A stretch of 64,000 nucleotides of DNA, taken from positions 1 through 64,000 of the forward strand of contig NZ_JABGBO010000002.1 of the NCBI RefSeq assembly GCF_013133775.1, written 5' to 3'. Position 1 is the first letter of the stretch; every line of letters begins with the position of its first letter. Source of the stretch: Pelistega europaea. GTDB taxonomy: Bacteria; Pseudomonadota; Gammaproteobacteria; Burkholderiales; Burkholderiaceae_B. The translations under genes and the position numbers were made by a program. Under the pieces are notes generated by a model. The model saw nothing but the letters and a program-made list of their open reading frames with translations, was not told where the DNA came from and did not search any database. This document shows, in pieces, positions 16,814 through 25,759 of this stretch.

Positions 16814-16838
16814 AAAGCCTCTGAAAAGCAGAGGCTTT
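16814..16838 (+). terminator. Terminator-like hairpin inside the asd leader
   Basis: AAAGCCTCTG-AAAAG-CAGAGGCTTT is a perfect 10-bp stem, followed by TGG and, after AA, a run of five T. It could terminate leuB transcription. Because it lies after the candidate asd promoter and 32 bases before the asd start, it could also act as an attenuator in the asd leader. Confidence 0.6.
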
Positions 16839-16870
16839 TGGAATTTTTAACTTTTTATTGGTAGATAAAT

Positions 16871-18001
16871 ATGACACAGTCTGTAGGTATCGTCGGTTGG
16901 CGTGGTATGGTTGGCTCTGTTCTTATGCAACGCATGAGAGAAGAGGGTGATTTTAAGTTTATCAATCCAGTATTTTTCTCCACTAGTAATGCTGGTGGGG
17001 CTGCTCCAAGCTGGGCAGAGGGTGCTGGAGCGTTACAAGACGCATTTGATATTGAAGCACTCAAGAAATTGCCTATTATCCTTACGGCACAAGGCGGTGA
17101 CTATACGACTGAGGTATATCCTAAACTTCGTGCAGCAGGTTGGGATGGAATTTGGATTGATGCGGCTTCTACTTTGCGTATGAAGGATGATGCCATTATT
17201 GTCCTTGATCCAGTAAACCGTCATGTAATTGATGCGGCAATGGCTAAAGGGGTTAAAAACTTTATTGGTGGTAACTGCACCGTGAGTTGTATGTTAATGG
17301 GGTTGGCCGGTCTTTTCCGTGAAAATATGGTGGATTGGATGACTTCCATGACTTATCAAGCTGCTTCTGGCGGTGGTGCTAAGCATATGCGAGAGTTACT
17401 CACTCAGTTTGGTATTCTCAATGGTGAAGTTGGGGATTTATTAGCAGACCCTGCCTCTGCTATTTTAGAAATTGACCGCAAGGTATTAGCAAAACAACGT
17501 GATGCTAATTTGCCTCGTGATAATTTTGGTGTGCCTCTAGCAGGCAATCTCATCCCTTGGATTGACAAAGATCTTGGCAATGGTCAGTCACGTGAAGAGT
17601 GGAAAGCACAGGCAGAGACGAATAAAATCCTAGGTCGTGGTCATGGTTTTGACTTGCCATTAGTGCCTATTGATGGTCTTTGTGTTCGTATTGGTGCCAT
17701 GCGCTCTCATAGTCAAGCCTTGACAATTAAGCTCAAGGGCGATATTCCGCTTAGCGAAGTAGAGGAAGTGATTAAGACCAGCTCTGCATGGGCTCGTTTT
17801 ATTCCTAATACGCGTGATGATTCTATGAACGAACTTACTCCTGTGGCTATCTCAGGTACATTGAATATTCCAGTGGGACGTGTGCGCAAATTAAATATGG
17901 GTCCTGAGTACATCAGTGCCTTTACCGTCGGGGACCAGTTGCTATGGGGGGCGGCAGAACCACTACGCCGTATGCTACGCATTGCTATTGGTGAGCTTTA
18001 A
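16871..18001 (+). CDS. asd: Aspartate-semialdehyde dehydrogenase
   Basis: A 376-residue NADPH-dependent enzyme reducing aspartyl phosphate on the way to lysine, threonine, methionine and diaminopimelate. The N-terminal Rossmann motif is [13 protein letters not shown], the catalytic cysteine lies in [10 protein letters not shown] near residue 136, and the active-site His/Arg region is [14 protein letters not shown]. Length is as in other Gram-negative Asd proteins. In many Burkholderiales a fimV-like gene lies between asd and truA; here truA follows almost directly. Confidence 0.97.
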   Translation: MTQSVGIVGWRGMVGSVLMQRMREEGDFKFINPVFFSTSNAGGAAPSWAEGAGALQDAFDIEALKKLPIILTAQGGDYTTEVYPKLRAAGWDGIWIDAASTLRMKDDAIIVLDPVNRHVIDAAMAKGVKNFIGGNCTVSCMLMGLAGLFRENMVDWMTSMTYQAASGGGAKHMRELLTQFGILNGEVGDLLADPASAILEIDRKVLAKQRDANLPRDNFGVPLAGNLIPWIDKDLGNGQSREEWKAQAETNKILGRGHGFDLPLVPIDGLCVRIGAMRSHSQALTIKLKGDIPLSEVEEVIKTSSAWARFIPNTRDDSMNELTPVAISGTLNIPVGRVRKLNMGPEYISAFTVGDQLLWGAAEPLRRMLRIAIGEL

Positions 18002-18037
18002 TCAATACCGTGTTAGCATGCTCAGTGAGTGGGTGTC

Positions 18038-18913
18038 ATGGATATTACCTCATTGGGTGGTCAACGCATCAATATGGATAAGCAAATAGCGATGGAGTCA
18101 TCAACCATACGGATGGCATTAGGGATTGCTTATGATGGGCAGTCCTTTAATGGCTGGCAAACACAACCCAACGGTAATACTGTTCAGGATATTCTGGAGG
18201 GGGCTTTGTGTCAGTTCGCTGCTGAGCCTGTTGCAACCATTTGTGCTGGACGTACTGATACTGGTGTGCATGGATTGTCTCAAGTCGTGCATTTTGACAC
18301 CCATGCTATGCGTAAAATGTATTCTTGGGTTAGGGGGGTAAATGCGTTATTACCTCCTACTATTCGTGTGCGTTGGGCTACTGAAGTGAGTGATGATTTT
18401 CATGCTCGTTTTAGTGCGACAGCTCGTACATATGTCTACATTATTCGTAATGAGGCTAATCTTGCACCTAGTTGGGTAGGGCGTGCTGGTTGGGATTTTC
18501 ATCCTCTGGATGTGGATTTGATGCGCGAAGCTGCGGGGTATCTAGTGGGTACTCATGATTTTAGTGCGTTTCGCTCTTCTATCTGTCAGGCAGCAAGTCC
18601 TGTACGCACCTTACACACTTTGACTATTGATAAAGAAGGTGTTTTTTTGGTGTTCACTCTTAAGGCTAATGCTTTTTTACATCACATGGTACGCAATTTG
18701 ATTGGGGCGCTTGTCTATGTGGGCAAAGGACGCTTTTCTCCTCATTGGATACAAACCTTATTAGCAAGTAAAAATCGTAGTTTTTCTGCACCGACTTTTA
18801 TGCCAGATGGTTTGTATCTAGTCGATGTGGATTATCCACCAGAGTTTGCATTACCTATGCCGAAATTTAATCTGAATACTCCGGTGCTGCCTCAATTCTT
18901 ACAGGCTATCTAG
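18038..18913 (+). CDS. truA: tRNA pseudouridine38-40 synthase
   Basis: A TruA enzyme that converts U38-U40 in tRNA anticodon arms to pseudouridine. The catalytic aspartate is in [10 protein letters not shown], preceded by [17 protein letters not shown] and followed by [17 protein letters not shown] and [14 protein letters not shown]. The family core begins at ALGIAYDG, so the 20 or so residues before it are extra. Starts at GTG 18029, ATG 18038, 18074 or 18092 are all possible, and none has a strong ribosome-binding site. 18038, with GAGTGGGTG upstream, is a compromise. Confidence 0.93.
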   Translation: MDITSLGGQRINMDKQIAMESSTIRMALGIAYDGQSFNGWQTQPNGNTVQDILEGALCQFAAEPVATICAGRTDTGVHGLSQVVHFDTHAMRKMYSWVRGVNALLPPTIRVRWATEVSDDFHARFSATARTYVYIIRNEANLAPSWVGRAGWDFHPLDVDLMREAAGYLVGTHDFSAFRSSICQAASPVRTLHTLTIDKEGVFLVFTLKANAFLHHMVRNLIGALVYVGKGRFSPHWIQTLLASKNRSFSAPTFMPDGLYLVDVDYPPEFALPMPKFNLNTPVLPQFLQAI

Positions 18914-19073
18914 TAGTGCTACAGGTTTTAGGGTAATTCAGGGTGTAAAATACGCAAAAATTTATTATGATAAAAGCGCTTTAACCATCCACATGGTGAT
19001 AGCGTGTTTATCTTAGGAAAGAATTTTTATTAAATAGGTCGATGTGCAAAGTACATCATAAAAAGATAAGACA

Positions 19074-19685
19074 ATGAAGTTTTTATTAATAATATCTAAA
19101 GCCATTGATGCCTTTATGCTATTGGTTGGCAAGGCAGTGACATGGTTGACGCTGTTGGTTGTCATCATCAGTGCAGGCAATGCTATTGTGCGTAAGATAC
19201 TGAATGATAGTTCTAACGCATGGTTGGAAATTCAATGGTACTTGTTTGGTGCTATTTTCTTATTGGCTGCAGGCTATACGTTCATGAAAAATGAGCATGT
19301 GCGTGTGGATATTCTTAATCAACGCTTTTCGCCCAAAGTTCAAATGATTATTGAATTGGTAGGGGTGGCTTTCTTTATGTTACCTGCTTGTTTATTAATT
19401 GTTTACCTTTCTATTCCTTTTGTTGAGTTGGCTTATACAACAGGGGAGATGTCGTCAAATACGGGGGGGTTAATTCGTTGGCCAATTAAGTTAGTTATCC
19501 CTGTAGGGTTCTCTTTGCTGGCTTTGGCAGGCGTATCTCATTTTATTAAGTGCTTAGCGTTTTTATGTGGTAAAGGGCCAAATCCTTTAGAAAAGTCACG
19601 AGGTAAATCTGAGGACAGTATGATGGATTCTATTGCACAACAAGCTCAACTCGAACAACAACAATCTCTTAAAAAGGCGGACTAA
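19074..19685 (+). CDS. TRAP transporter small membrane subunit (DctQ-like)
   Basis: A 203-residue protein with four transmembrane segments. Conserved stretches of TRAP small subunits include NAIVRKILNDSSNAWLEIQW and LFGAIFLLAAGYTFMKNEHV, RVDI. The hydrophilic tail (about 30 residues, rich in Gln) is longer than usual. Together with DctM it forms the Na+-driven membrane part of a tripartite carrier for organic acids or sialic-acid-like solutes. No binding-protein gene lies next to it, so the solute receptor must be encoded elsewhere. It precedes dctM by two bases. Confidence 0.9.
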   Translation: MKFLLIISKAIDAFMLLVGKAVTWLTLLVVIISAGNAIVRKILNDSSNAWLEIQWYLFGAIFLLAAGYTFMKNEHVRVDILNQRFSPKVQMIIELVGVAFFMLPACLLIVYLSIPFVELAYTTGEMSSNTGGLIRWPIKLVIPVGFSLLALAGVSHFIKCLAFLCGKGPNPLEKSRGKSEDSMMDSIAQQAQLEQQQSLKKAD

Positions 19686-19687
19686 TC

Positions 19688-21334
19688 ATGGAATTTCTTA
19701 CAGCAAATATGCCGCCTATTATGTTTTTTACCCTAATCTGCTTTTTATTGTTAGGGTTTCCTGTGGCGTTTTCTCTGGCAGCCAATGGTATTCTGTATAC
19801 GCTGCTTGGTATCTATTTAGGTGAGTTTTCTTTTGTTTTTCTACAAGCATTACCTGAGCGTATTTTCGGTATTATTCAAAATGATACATTGCTTGCCGTA
19901 CCGTTCTTTACTCTAATGGGTCTTATTCTTGAGCGCTCTGGCATGGCAGAGGACTTGCTTGAGACTATTGGACAGTTATTTGGTCCTATCCGTGGTGGTT
20001 TGGCGATTGCGGTTGTTGTGGTAGGTGCGATGCTAGCAGCAACTACGGGTGTGGTATCGGCTTCTGTGATTTCTATGGGCTTGATTTCATTGCCGATTAT
20101 GTTGCGTTACGGCTATGATCGACGCCTTGCTACAGGGGTGATTGCTGCATCTGGAACTTTGTCTCAAATCATTCCACCCTCAGTGGTATTAATTATTTTG
20201 GCTGACCAAGTGGGTCGTTCTATTGGCGATATGTACCGTGGTGCTATGTTGCCAGGGTTGCTATTGACAGCTGTCTATATTCTCTACGTCATTTTAATGG
20301 CATTGTTTAAGCCTAAATCAGCACCAGCTATTCCTCCAGAAGATCGTATTTATCGCGAGGATAACGGGGCTAGTGGGATGAAGTCACTTATCATTTTATC
20401 GGTCTTGGCTGGTATTGCATCACACTATTCATTGCCGTATCTCTTACGAGAAAATGCCCCTATTGATGAGCATGTTGTTGTGGGTATGTTAGTTTGGGGT
20501 GTGATTGTATTTATAGTAGCCGTGCTTAATAAGCTTTCAGGTCTACATTTACTCTCTAAAATTTGTGAGCGGGTTGTATTCGTGATGATTCCGCCATTAT
20601 TCCTGATTTTTCTTGTATTGGGTACGATTTTTATCGGTGTAGCAACACCCACCGAGGGTGGTGCAATGGGGGCTGTTGGTTCTATTTTACTTGCTATGGT
20701 GCGTAAACGTTTGAGCTTTGATTTACTCAAGCAAGCCATGGACAACACCACAAAATTAACCAGTTTTGCAATTTTTATCTTGGTAGGGTCTACTATCTTT
20801 ACTTTGACCTTTACTGGGTTTGGTGGTCAACATTGGGTAGAAGGTTTGTTTTCTTCTTTACCTGGAGGCGAGACAGGGTTCCTTATTGTTGTTAGTTTAG
20901 CTACCTTCTTCTTGGCATTTTTCTTAGACTTCTTTGAATTGGCCTTTATTATCGTACCTCTATTGGCACCTGTAGCCGACAAGATGGGTATTGACCTTAT
21001 TTGGTTTGGTGTATTGTTGGCTGTAAATATGCAGACTTCTTTCATGCATCCCCCATTTGGTTTTGCCTTATTCTTCTTACGCTCTGTAGCTCCAAAAGAA
21101 GACTACATTGATAAGGTAACTGGTCGTCATATTGCACGCATTACCACTGGCGATATTTATCGTGGTTCTATTCCATTTATTATCATTCAGTTGTTGATGG
21201 TATTGGCGGTATTGGCATTCCCTGGGGTAGTGACTCATTATAAGAACTCACATTCTACTGTGGATCCTAATACGATTATTATTGATGCTCCGACTCATAA
21301 TGAAGAAAGTGATGCAGTCCCTGGCTTTTATTAA
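19688..21334 (+). CDS. TRAP transporter large membrane subunit (DctM-like)
   Basis: A 548-residue membrane protein with about 12-13 hydrophobic segments. Family features include LLAVPFFTLMGLILERSGMA near residue 60, GAMLAATTGVVSASVISMGL and GTLSQIIPPSVVLIILADQV in the first half, and TPTEGGAMGAVGSI and SFMHPPFGFALFFL in the second. It is about 110 residues longer than typical DctM because of an extended central region (residues 210-300) and a C-terminal tail, the form seen in the longer TRAP large subunits. It lies between truA and trpF. Confidence 0.93.
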   Translation: MEFLTANMPPIMFFTLICFLLLGFPVAFSLAANGILYTLLGIYLGEFSFVFLQALPERIFGIIQNDTLLAVPFFTLMGLILERSGMAEDLLETIGQLFGPIRGGLAIAVVVVGAMLAATTGVVSASVISMGLISLPIMLRYGYDRRLATGVIAASGTLSQIIPPSVVLIILADQVGRSIGDMYRGAMLPGLLLTAVYILYVILMALFKPKSAPAIPPEDRIYREDNGASGMKSLIILSVLAGIASHYSLPYLLRENAPIDEHVVVGMLVWGVIVFIVAVLNKLSGLHLLSKICERVVFVMIPPLFLIFLVLGTIFIGVATPTEGGAMGAVGSILLAMVRKRLSFDLLKQAMDNTTKLTSFAIFILVGSTIFTLTFTGFGGQHWVEGLFSSLPGGETGFLIVVSLATFFLAFFLDFFELAFIIVPLLAPVADKMGIDLIWFGVLLAVNMQTSFMHPPFGFALFFLRSVAPKEDYIDKVTGRHIARITTGDIYRGSIPFIIIQLLMVLAVLAFPGVVTHYKNSHSTVDPNTIIIDAPTHNEESDAVPGFY

Positions 21335-21343
21335 TTTAAAACG

Positions 21344-21985
21344 ATGTTAAAAACAAAAGTCAAAATCTGTGGTTTGCGTCGTGAAGAAGAAATTATGCTA
21401 GCAGCTCAACTTGGGGTAGAGGCAATCGGTTTTGTCCTTTACCCTAAGAGCAAGAGGGCTTTGAGTTTGGCACAAGCAGCCCAATTACGACGGACTATTC
21501 CTGCTGGGCTTAAACTTGTTGTGCTAATGGTCAATCCTAGTGTAAAAGAAGTTCAGGATGTCATTGCTCAGCTAGCACCTGATATTATTCAATTTCATGG
21601 TGATGAGTCAGGTGCATTTTGCGAGCAGTTTCATTATCCTTATTGGAGAGCTGTGCGAGTAGGGGCTCCATATCTGCAAACCACAGCAGATTTGCAGCAC
21701 TATATTCATCAATATCCTCATGCTCAGAAGTTTTTATTTGATGCATATAGTGCCTGTTTTGGTGGAGCAGGTATACGTTTTGACTTATCACTGCTTGATG
21801 GTTTGCACCTGCCTGTTGAGCATATTGTCATAGCAGGCGGTATTCATGAGGGCAATGTGGATGAGTTACTCAATAACTACGACTTCATTGATTTAAGTAG
21901 TGGAGTGGAGGAAAGTCCAGGTGTTAAATCACTGGATAAAATGAAGTCGTTTATGCAAAAAGTTAATCAAAAGAGCATCAAGTAG
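21344..21985 (+). CDS. trpF: Phosphoribosylanthranilate isomerase
   Basis: A 213-residue TIM-barrel enzyme converting phosphoribosylanthranilate to CdRP in tryptophan synthesis. It starts KVKICGLRREEEIMLAAQLG (catalytic Cys in CGL) and carries FVLYPKSKRA, IIQFHGDES, LFDAYS (catalytic Asp), the phosphate loop IAGGIHEGNV and DLSSGVEESPGVKS. Length is normal. It lies nine bases after the TRAP large subunit. trpB and trpA, its usual downstream neighbours in Burkholderiales, are absent; a convergent GST gene ends three bases away. Confidence 0.97.
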   Translation: MLKTKVKICGLRREEEIMLAAQLGVEAIGFVLYPKSKRALSLAQAAQLRRTIPAGLKLVVLMVNPSVKEVQDVIAQLAPDIIQFHGDESGAFCEQFHYPYWRAVRVGAPYLQTTADLQHYIHQYPHAQKFLFDAYSACFGGAGIRFDLSLLDGLHLPVEHIVIAGGIHEGNVDELLNNYDFIDLSSGVEESPGVKSLDKMKSFMQKVNQKSIK

Positions 21986-21988
21986 CCA

Positions 21989-22687
21989 TCAAGCATGTTC
22001 TTCAGGGATGTCTCCCTCGTAATGACTTCCTGTATAAGTTGGAGCAACCGGGATAGAGGCTAATTTATCCAATGCACTTTGGTAAGTAGGACGCTCCAGA
22101 ACAGTTGCTAAAAACTCATAACAGTGAGGGAATGCCTCTTGATTGATAAGACCGCGAGAGCTTGCTATCTCAATGGCATAGGTGAGCTGAATATCTGCGG
22201 CAGAAAAGTAACTATCGCAAATCCAACGATTCTGTGCCAGTTCTGCTTCTACTTGTTGCAGCAAAGTAGTAATACTTTCTGCGATAGGGTGAGACAGCAC
22301 ATTCTGAGTGGTTTTTTTCAGGATAGAGCGAGCAAAGAAAGGGACTCTAGCATTTGAAAGTCGTTCAGCATCAGACCACTGTTGTAATAACGGCAGGAGT
22401 ATTGCCTCCGTTATCCCTATCCATTGCTGATAACGCAAATATGCCTCAGATGCAGAGGGGGGACGCAGCCCTTGGCGGTCGTATTTGTTTAATAAATACT
22501 CTGTGATGGCAGCATTGCCTACTATGGTTATCTCACCATCCTTTATCGTTGGCTGTGCACAGGATTCTGATAAGGCACATTGCATGGATTCAGCCGGTGT
22601 GGCGATTTGGTAGAGTAAACGTAATTCTTCTAATAACCAAACAACACGATAAGCACCGGGTGTGTCTAGGCGATAAAGTGTAATCAT
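21989..22687 (-). CDS. Glutathione S-transferase family protein
   Basis: A 232-residue two-domain protein. The thioredoxin-like N-terminal half begins MITLYRLDTPGAYRVVWLLE, a form of the GST start (xxxxxSxRxxWxLEE), and includes GDGEITIVGNAAITEYLL-like spacing with the conserved region near residue 60 (GEITIVGNAAITEYLLNKY). A helical C-terminal domain follows. The likely role is glutathione-dependent detoxification. ATG 22687 is chosen because AAGGAAC lies five bases upstream; the longer frame to 22738 has no ribosome-binding site. Convergent with trpF, three bases apart. Confidence 0.82.
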   Translation of the reverse strand: MITLYRLDTPGAYRVVWLLEELRLLYQIATPAESMQCALSESCAQPTIKDGEITIVGNAAITEYLLNKYDRQGLRPPSASEAYLRYQQWIGITEAILLPLLQQWSDAERLSNARVPFFARSILKKTTQNVLSHPIAESITTLLQQVEAELAQNRWICDSYFSAADIQLTYAIEIASSRGLINQEAFPHCYEFLATVLERPTYQSALDKLASIPVAPTYTGSHYEGDIPEEHA

Positions 22688-22947
22688 AGCGTTCCTTAAA
22701 ACATTGCTAACTCCACGTATTTTAGGCGAAAAAAACAATAAAGCCTATAAAGAAAAAATATTACTGCCTTAAGACTGAGGAAAACGCTAATGGAAAAGTG
22801 GTGGAACGTTGTTTGATTGCAACAAGTTGAGCGATAAAGATACAAATAGTTCCAGATAGATGTTCAGTAGAAAAGGGGTAAATACCTATTGGTTATATAA
22901 TTATGCCTTTTTAAAATGAAGAAGTGATTAAACAAAAGGGAGAAGAA

Positions 22948-23592
22948 ATGAAAAAGTTACTTTCGTTGACGACTCTCGCTTCATTGTTGCTTCCTGTTGC
23001 TGTTCAAGCACAAGATGCTCAATCCATAGAGCGAGGTAAAAAGGCAGCAACTGTTTGTGCTGCCTGTCATATGCCTGATGGTCGTGGTTCTGTAGTACCT
23101 AATTTAGAGGCTCGTCCGCGCTTGACTGGCTTAAACCCAGAATACATTGTCAAACAGTTGCAAGATTTTAAGTCGGGTACGCGGGATAATATTACGATGA
23201 AACCCATGGCGACGATGTTGACTGATGAGCAAATGCAGGATATTGCTCATTACTATGCAAGTTTACCTGTTGTGCATGACAAGGCAGAGGCCCCCACAGA
23301 AGAGGTAACTAAAGTGGCAGAGAAGTTGATTATGCATGGTGATTGGAATCGTTATATTCCTCCCTGTATTACCTGTCACGGCCCCCATGCACGAGGGGTA
23401 GGTACACATTTCCCTAATCTAAATGGACAATCAGCAGAATATATTGAGCAGCAATTACATGCTTGGCGCAATGGTAAGCGTCATAATGATTTGCTTCATT
23501 TGATGAAGCCTATTGCTGAACGTCTTAACGAGTCTGAGATTAAAGCATTAGCGGCTTGGTTTGCGGCTCAATCTGCAGTGAAAGGGGAATAA
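22948..23592 (+). CDS. tsdB: Diheme cytochrome c, TsdB/c4-like electron acceptor
   Basis: A 214-residue periplasmic cytochrome with a Sec signal (KKLLSLTTLASLLLPVAVQA, cleavage before QD). It has two c-type heme sites, CAACH near residue 38 and CITCH near residue 139, each with a downstream methionine (KPMATML; LMKPIAE). The two-domain c4 layout fits TsdB, the electron acceptor of thiosulfate dehydrogenase, and the stop overlaps the start of the tsdA-like gene. Start ATG 22948 follows AAGGGAGAAG; a GTG at 22924 is upstream of it. A general cytochrome c4 role is the alternative. Confidence 0.82.
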   Translation: MKKLLSLTTLASLLLPVAVQAQDAQSIERGKKAATVCAACHMPDGRGSVVPNLEARPRLTGLNPEYIVKQLQDFKSGTRDNITMKPMATMLTDEQMQDIAHYYASLPVVHDKAEAPTEEVTKVAEKLIMHGDWNRYIPPCITCHGPHARGVGTHFPNLNGQSAEYIEQQLHAWRNGKRHNDLLHLMKPIAERLNESEIKALAAWFAAQSAVKGE

Positions 23593-24641
23593 TGATGTTA
23601 AAAAACATATCGATATTAGCAGCTGTATTAGCAAGCGTTTGGGCTTTTAATGCACAAGCTATGCCTATTAGCAAGATGGGTAAAGATCTGACAGCAGAAG
23701 AGAGAGCTTTTCTCAAACAGATGTTGCCTAATCAGCCAGAGCCTAAGGATGATGAGTTTGTCCATATTCCGCCAACTATGGATGATTTAGAGGCTTCGAA
23801 ACTACATCCTAAGTTGAAAGAAGCTATTCGTCGCGGCCATGATTTATTTGTCAATACACAACAGCTTAAAGGGAAAAACGTCTTTAACAACATGAATTGT
23901 TCTAGCTGTCACTTGGGAGAGGGCAGACGGCCTTTTGCTGGTCCTGTATGGGCAGCAGCTGTGACACTACCTGATTTCCGAGGTAAAAATGACCATGTCA
24001 ATAGTCTCGAAGAGCGTATTGTAGGCTGCTTTAGCTATTCTATGAACGGTATCCCTCCGGCTTATGGTAGTGATGACATGTTGGCACTGGCTGCTTATCA
24101 TCAATGGTTGGCTAAAGGGGTGCCGATGTATCCTGATGCTAAGATTTATGGTAGAGGTTATCCTAGTCCCAAGAATCCAGAACTCAAGCCTGATTTTGAG
24201 CGTGGTAAAGTAGCTTATATGAAGAACTGTGCCGCTTGTCATGGTGAAGATGGAGCAGGTTTGGTTATTGATGACAAGGTTCAATTCCCTGCCTTATGGG
24301 GCGACAAATCCTTTAACTGGGGAGCAGGTGCAGCTCGAGTTAATACCATGGCAGGCTTTATTAAACACAATATGCCATTAGGACATGCTCCTGCTGTGAC
24401 AGATCAAGAAGCATGGGATATTGCCCAGTTTGTTGATGGTCAAGAGCGTCCACAAGACCCTCGTTTTACCGGCGATGTCAAAGAAACGCGTGCCAAATAT
24501 GAAAAGACATTCCACAAAGGTACGCTTTATGGCACTGAACTAAATGGCCAGTTGCTAGGTGAAAAATCAAGTTTAGGTGGTAAACCTATTTTAAAACCTG
24601 AAATTCTACAGCCTCGTGATTTTAGTGGTAAGGCGAAGTAG
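23592..24641 (+). CDS. tsdA: Thiosulfate dehydrogenase, tetrathionate-forming
   Basis: A 349-residue periplasmic diheme enzyme with a signal peptide ending at AQA. The N-terminal heme site is NMNCSSCHLGEGRRPFAGPV and the second is NCAACHGEDGAG. ERIVGCFSYSMNG carries the conserved Cys that serves as the unusual axial heme ligand of TsdA, and it is followed by the ILALAAY.WL-type stretch MLALAAYHQWLAKG. These features identify the thiosulfate-to-tetrathionate enzyme rather than a general cytochrome. It overlaps tsdB by one base. Electrons would pass from TsdA to TsdB and on to a terminal oxidase. Confidence 0.88.
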   Translation: MMLKNISILAAVLASVWAFNAQAMPISKMGKDLTAEERAFLKQMLPNQPEPKDDEFVHIPPTMDDLEASKLHPKLKEAIRRGHDLFVNTQQLKGKNVFNNMNCSSCHLGEGRRPFAGPVWAAAVTLPDFRGKNDHVNSLEERIVGCFSYSMNGIPPAYGSDDMLALAAYHQWLAKGVPMYPDAKIYGRGYPSPKNPELKPDFERGKVAYMKNCAACHGEDGAGLVIDDKVQFPALWGDKSFNWGAGAARVNTMAGFIKHNMPLGHAPAVTDQEAWDIAQFVDGQERPQDPRFTGDVKETRAKYEKTFHKGTLYGTELNGQLLGEKSSLGGKPILKPEILQPRDFSGKAK

Positions 24642-24655
24642 TTTTTGTCAGACAA

Positions 24656-24689
24656 GTTAAGCACTTACTATAGTTTAAGTGCTTAACTG
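24656..24689. repeat. 13-bp perfect inverted repeat after tsdA
   Basis: AGTTAAGCACTTA, an 8-base loop, then TAAGTGCTTAACT, 14 bases after the tsdA stop. The stem is perfect but has no T run after it, so it is more likely an mRNA 3'-end stabiliser or a bidirectional hairpin than a standard terminator. Just downstream (24729-24764) an 18-bp unit ATAAATAGGTTTTnnnnn occurs twice. Confidence 0.6.
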
Positions 24690-24802
24690 GACTGCTGGAC
24701 AAGGCATTTTAAATATTGAAAGGGCTTATAAATAGGTTTTGTAGCATAAATAGGTTTTATGCCATAATATGGGCTATTGCGGTATAGATAAGGATAATAG
24801 TG

Positions 24803-25459
24803 ATGCAAACATGGCGAGAGGCTATAGGTGGTGAGAAGTCTAAGCCTTATTTTGTAGAGTTGCTACAACGGGTCAAAACAGCACGTCAGCAATATACAAT
24901 TTATCCTCCAGAAGAGGATGTATTCAATGCTTTTCGCTATACTGAGTTTGGTGATGTTAAGGTTGTTATTCTAGGTCAAGACCCTTATCATGGCCCTGGT
25001 CAGGCTCACGGGTTAGCCTTTTCTGTGCGAGAGGGGGTCACACTGCCCCCATCCCTTAAAAATATTTATAAAGAGTTAGAAGGAGATATTCCTGGTTTTC
25101 AGATACCTATGTATGGCTACTTGAAAAAGTGGTCTGATCAAGGAGTGCTGCTATTAAATACCGTATTGACAGTACAAGAGGGGATGGCCAATTCCCATGC
25201 GAGCTGGGGATGGGAGACATTTACCGATAGTGTTATTCGAGCCTTAAACGAGCATAGAGAGGGGCTAGTGTTCTTGTTGTGGGGAAGTCATGCTCAACGC
25301 AAGGGGGCTTTTATTGACACCAACAAACATTTAGTATTACGCAGTGTTCATCCATCACCATTGTCCGCACATAGGGGATTCTTTGGATGTCGCCATTTCT
25401 CTAAGACCAACGCTTATCTGTTAGCCAAAGGAAAAAAAGAGATAGATTGGCAGATTTAA
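24803..25459 (+). CDS. ung: Uracil-DNA glycosylase
   Basis: A 218-residue family-1 UDG that removes uracil from DNA. The water-activating aspartate lies in [20 protein letters not shown] near residue 63, and the catalytic His loop is [20 protein letters not shown] near 187. [18 protein letters not shown] and other conserved stretches are intact and length is normal. The start is GTG 24800 or ATG 24803; AAGGAT lies eight bases before the ATG. It is monocistronic and is followed by a tandem repeat. Confidence 0.97.
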   Translation: MQTWREAIGGEKSKPYFVELLQRVKTARQQYTIYPPEEDVFNAFRYTEFGDVKVVILGQDPYHGPGQAHGLAFSVREGVTLPPSLKNIYKELEGDIPGFQIPMYGYLKKWSDQGVLLLNTVLTVQEGMANSHASWGWETFTDSVIRALNEHREGLVFLLWGSHAQRKGAFIDTNKHLVLRSVHPSPLSAHRGFFGCRHFSKTNAYLLAKGKKEIDWQI

Positions 25460-25474
25460 ACAGCTGGGGTTTGC

Positions 25475-25569
25475 ATAGAAACAGGACTCACTGGCTATTA
25501 TTAAGGTGCTGGTAATTAAATATAGAAACAGGAGTCACTGGCTATTATTAAGGTGCTGGCTATTAAATC
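25475..25569. repeat. Tandem repeat after ung (47 bp, two copies)
   Basis: Copies at 25475-25521 and 25522-25569 share ATAGAAACAGG, then CACTGGCTATTATTAAGGTG and CTGG.A.TTAAAT with a few substitutions. It is one of a series of divergent tandem duplications found in gene gaps of this window. It does not contain the ung stop. Confidence 0.8.
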
Positions 25570-25639
25570 AGAAGCTGTAAAATATTTAATTTTTATTAAA
25601 GTTAATTATTAAAATTAATCTATAATGTGTTGATTTATT

Positions 25640-25679
25640 TTGATAAAAAAATTTATCAACAGCATGGACAAAAATGTCC
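25640..25679. promoter_or_regulatory. Two palindromes upstream of the flp gene
   Basis: TTGATAAA-AAAA-TTTATCAA (25640-25659) and GGACA-AAAA-TGTCC (25666-25679) are both perfect, share a 4-A centre, and lie 80-120 bases before the first Tad gene. They are candidate operators or promoter elements for the pilus locus. A -10-like TATACT occurs at 25710-25715. Confidence 0.4.
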
Positions 25680-25725
25680 GTATGTAGTTTTCCGTATATA
25701 TTTTTCATCTATACTACGCCACACT

Positions 25726-25759
25726 AGGAGCCTGTTTATTTCTTGCAACAGGAGTTCCT
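25726..25759 (+). promoter_or_regulatory. Hairpin covering the flp ribosome-binding site
   Basis: CCTGTT (25731-25736) pairs with AACAGG (25747-25752), and outer AGGA pairs with TCCT (25756-25759). The GGAG ribosome-binding site (25751-25754) lies within the closed region, directly before the ATG. It could limit translation of the pilin unless opened. Confidence 0.4.
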
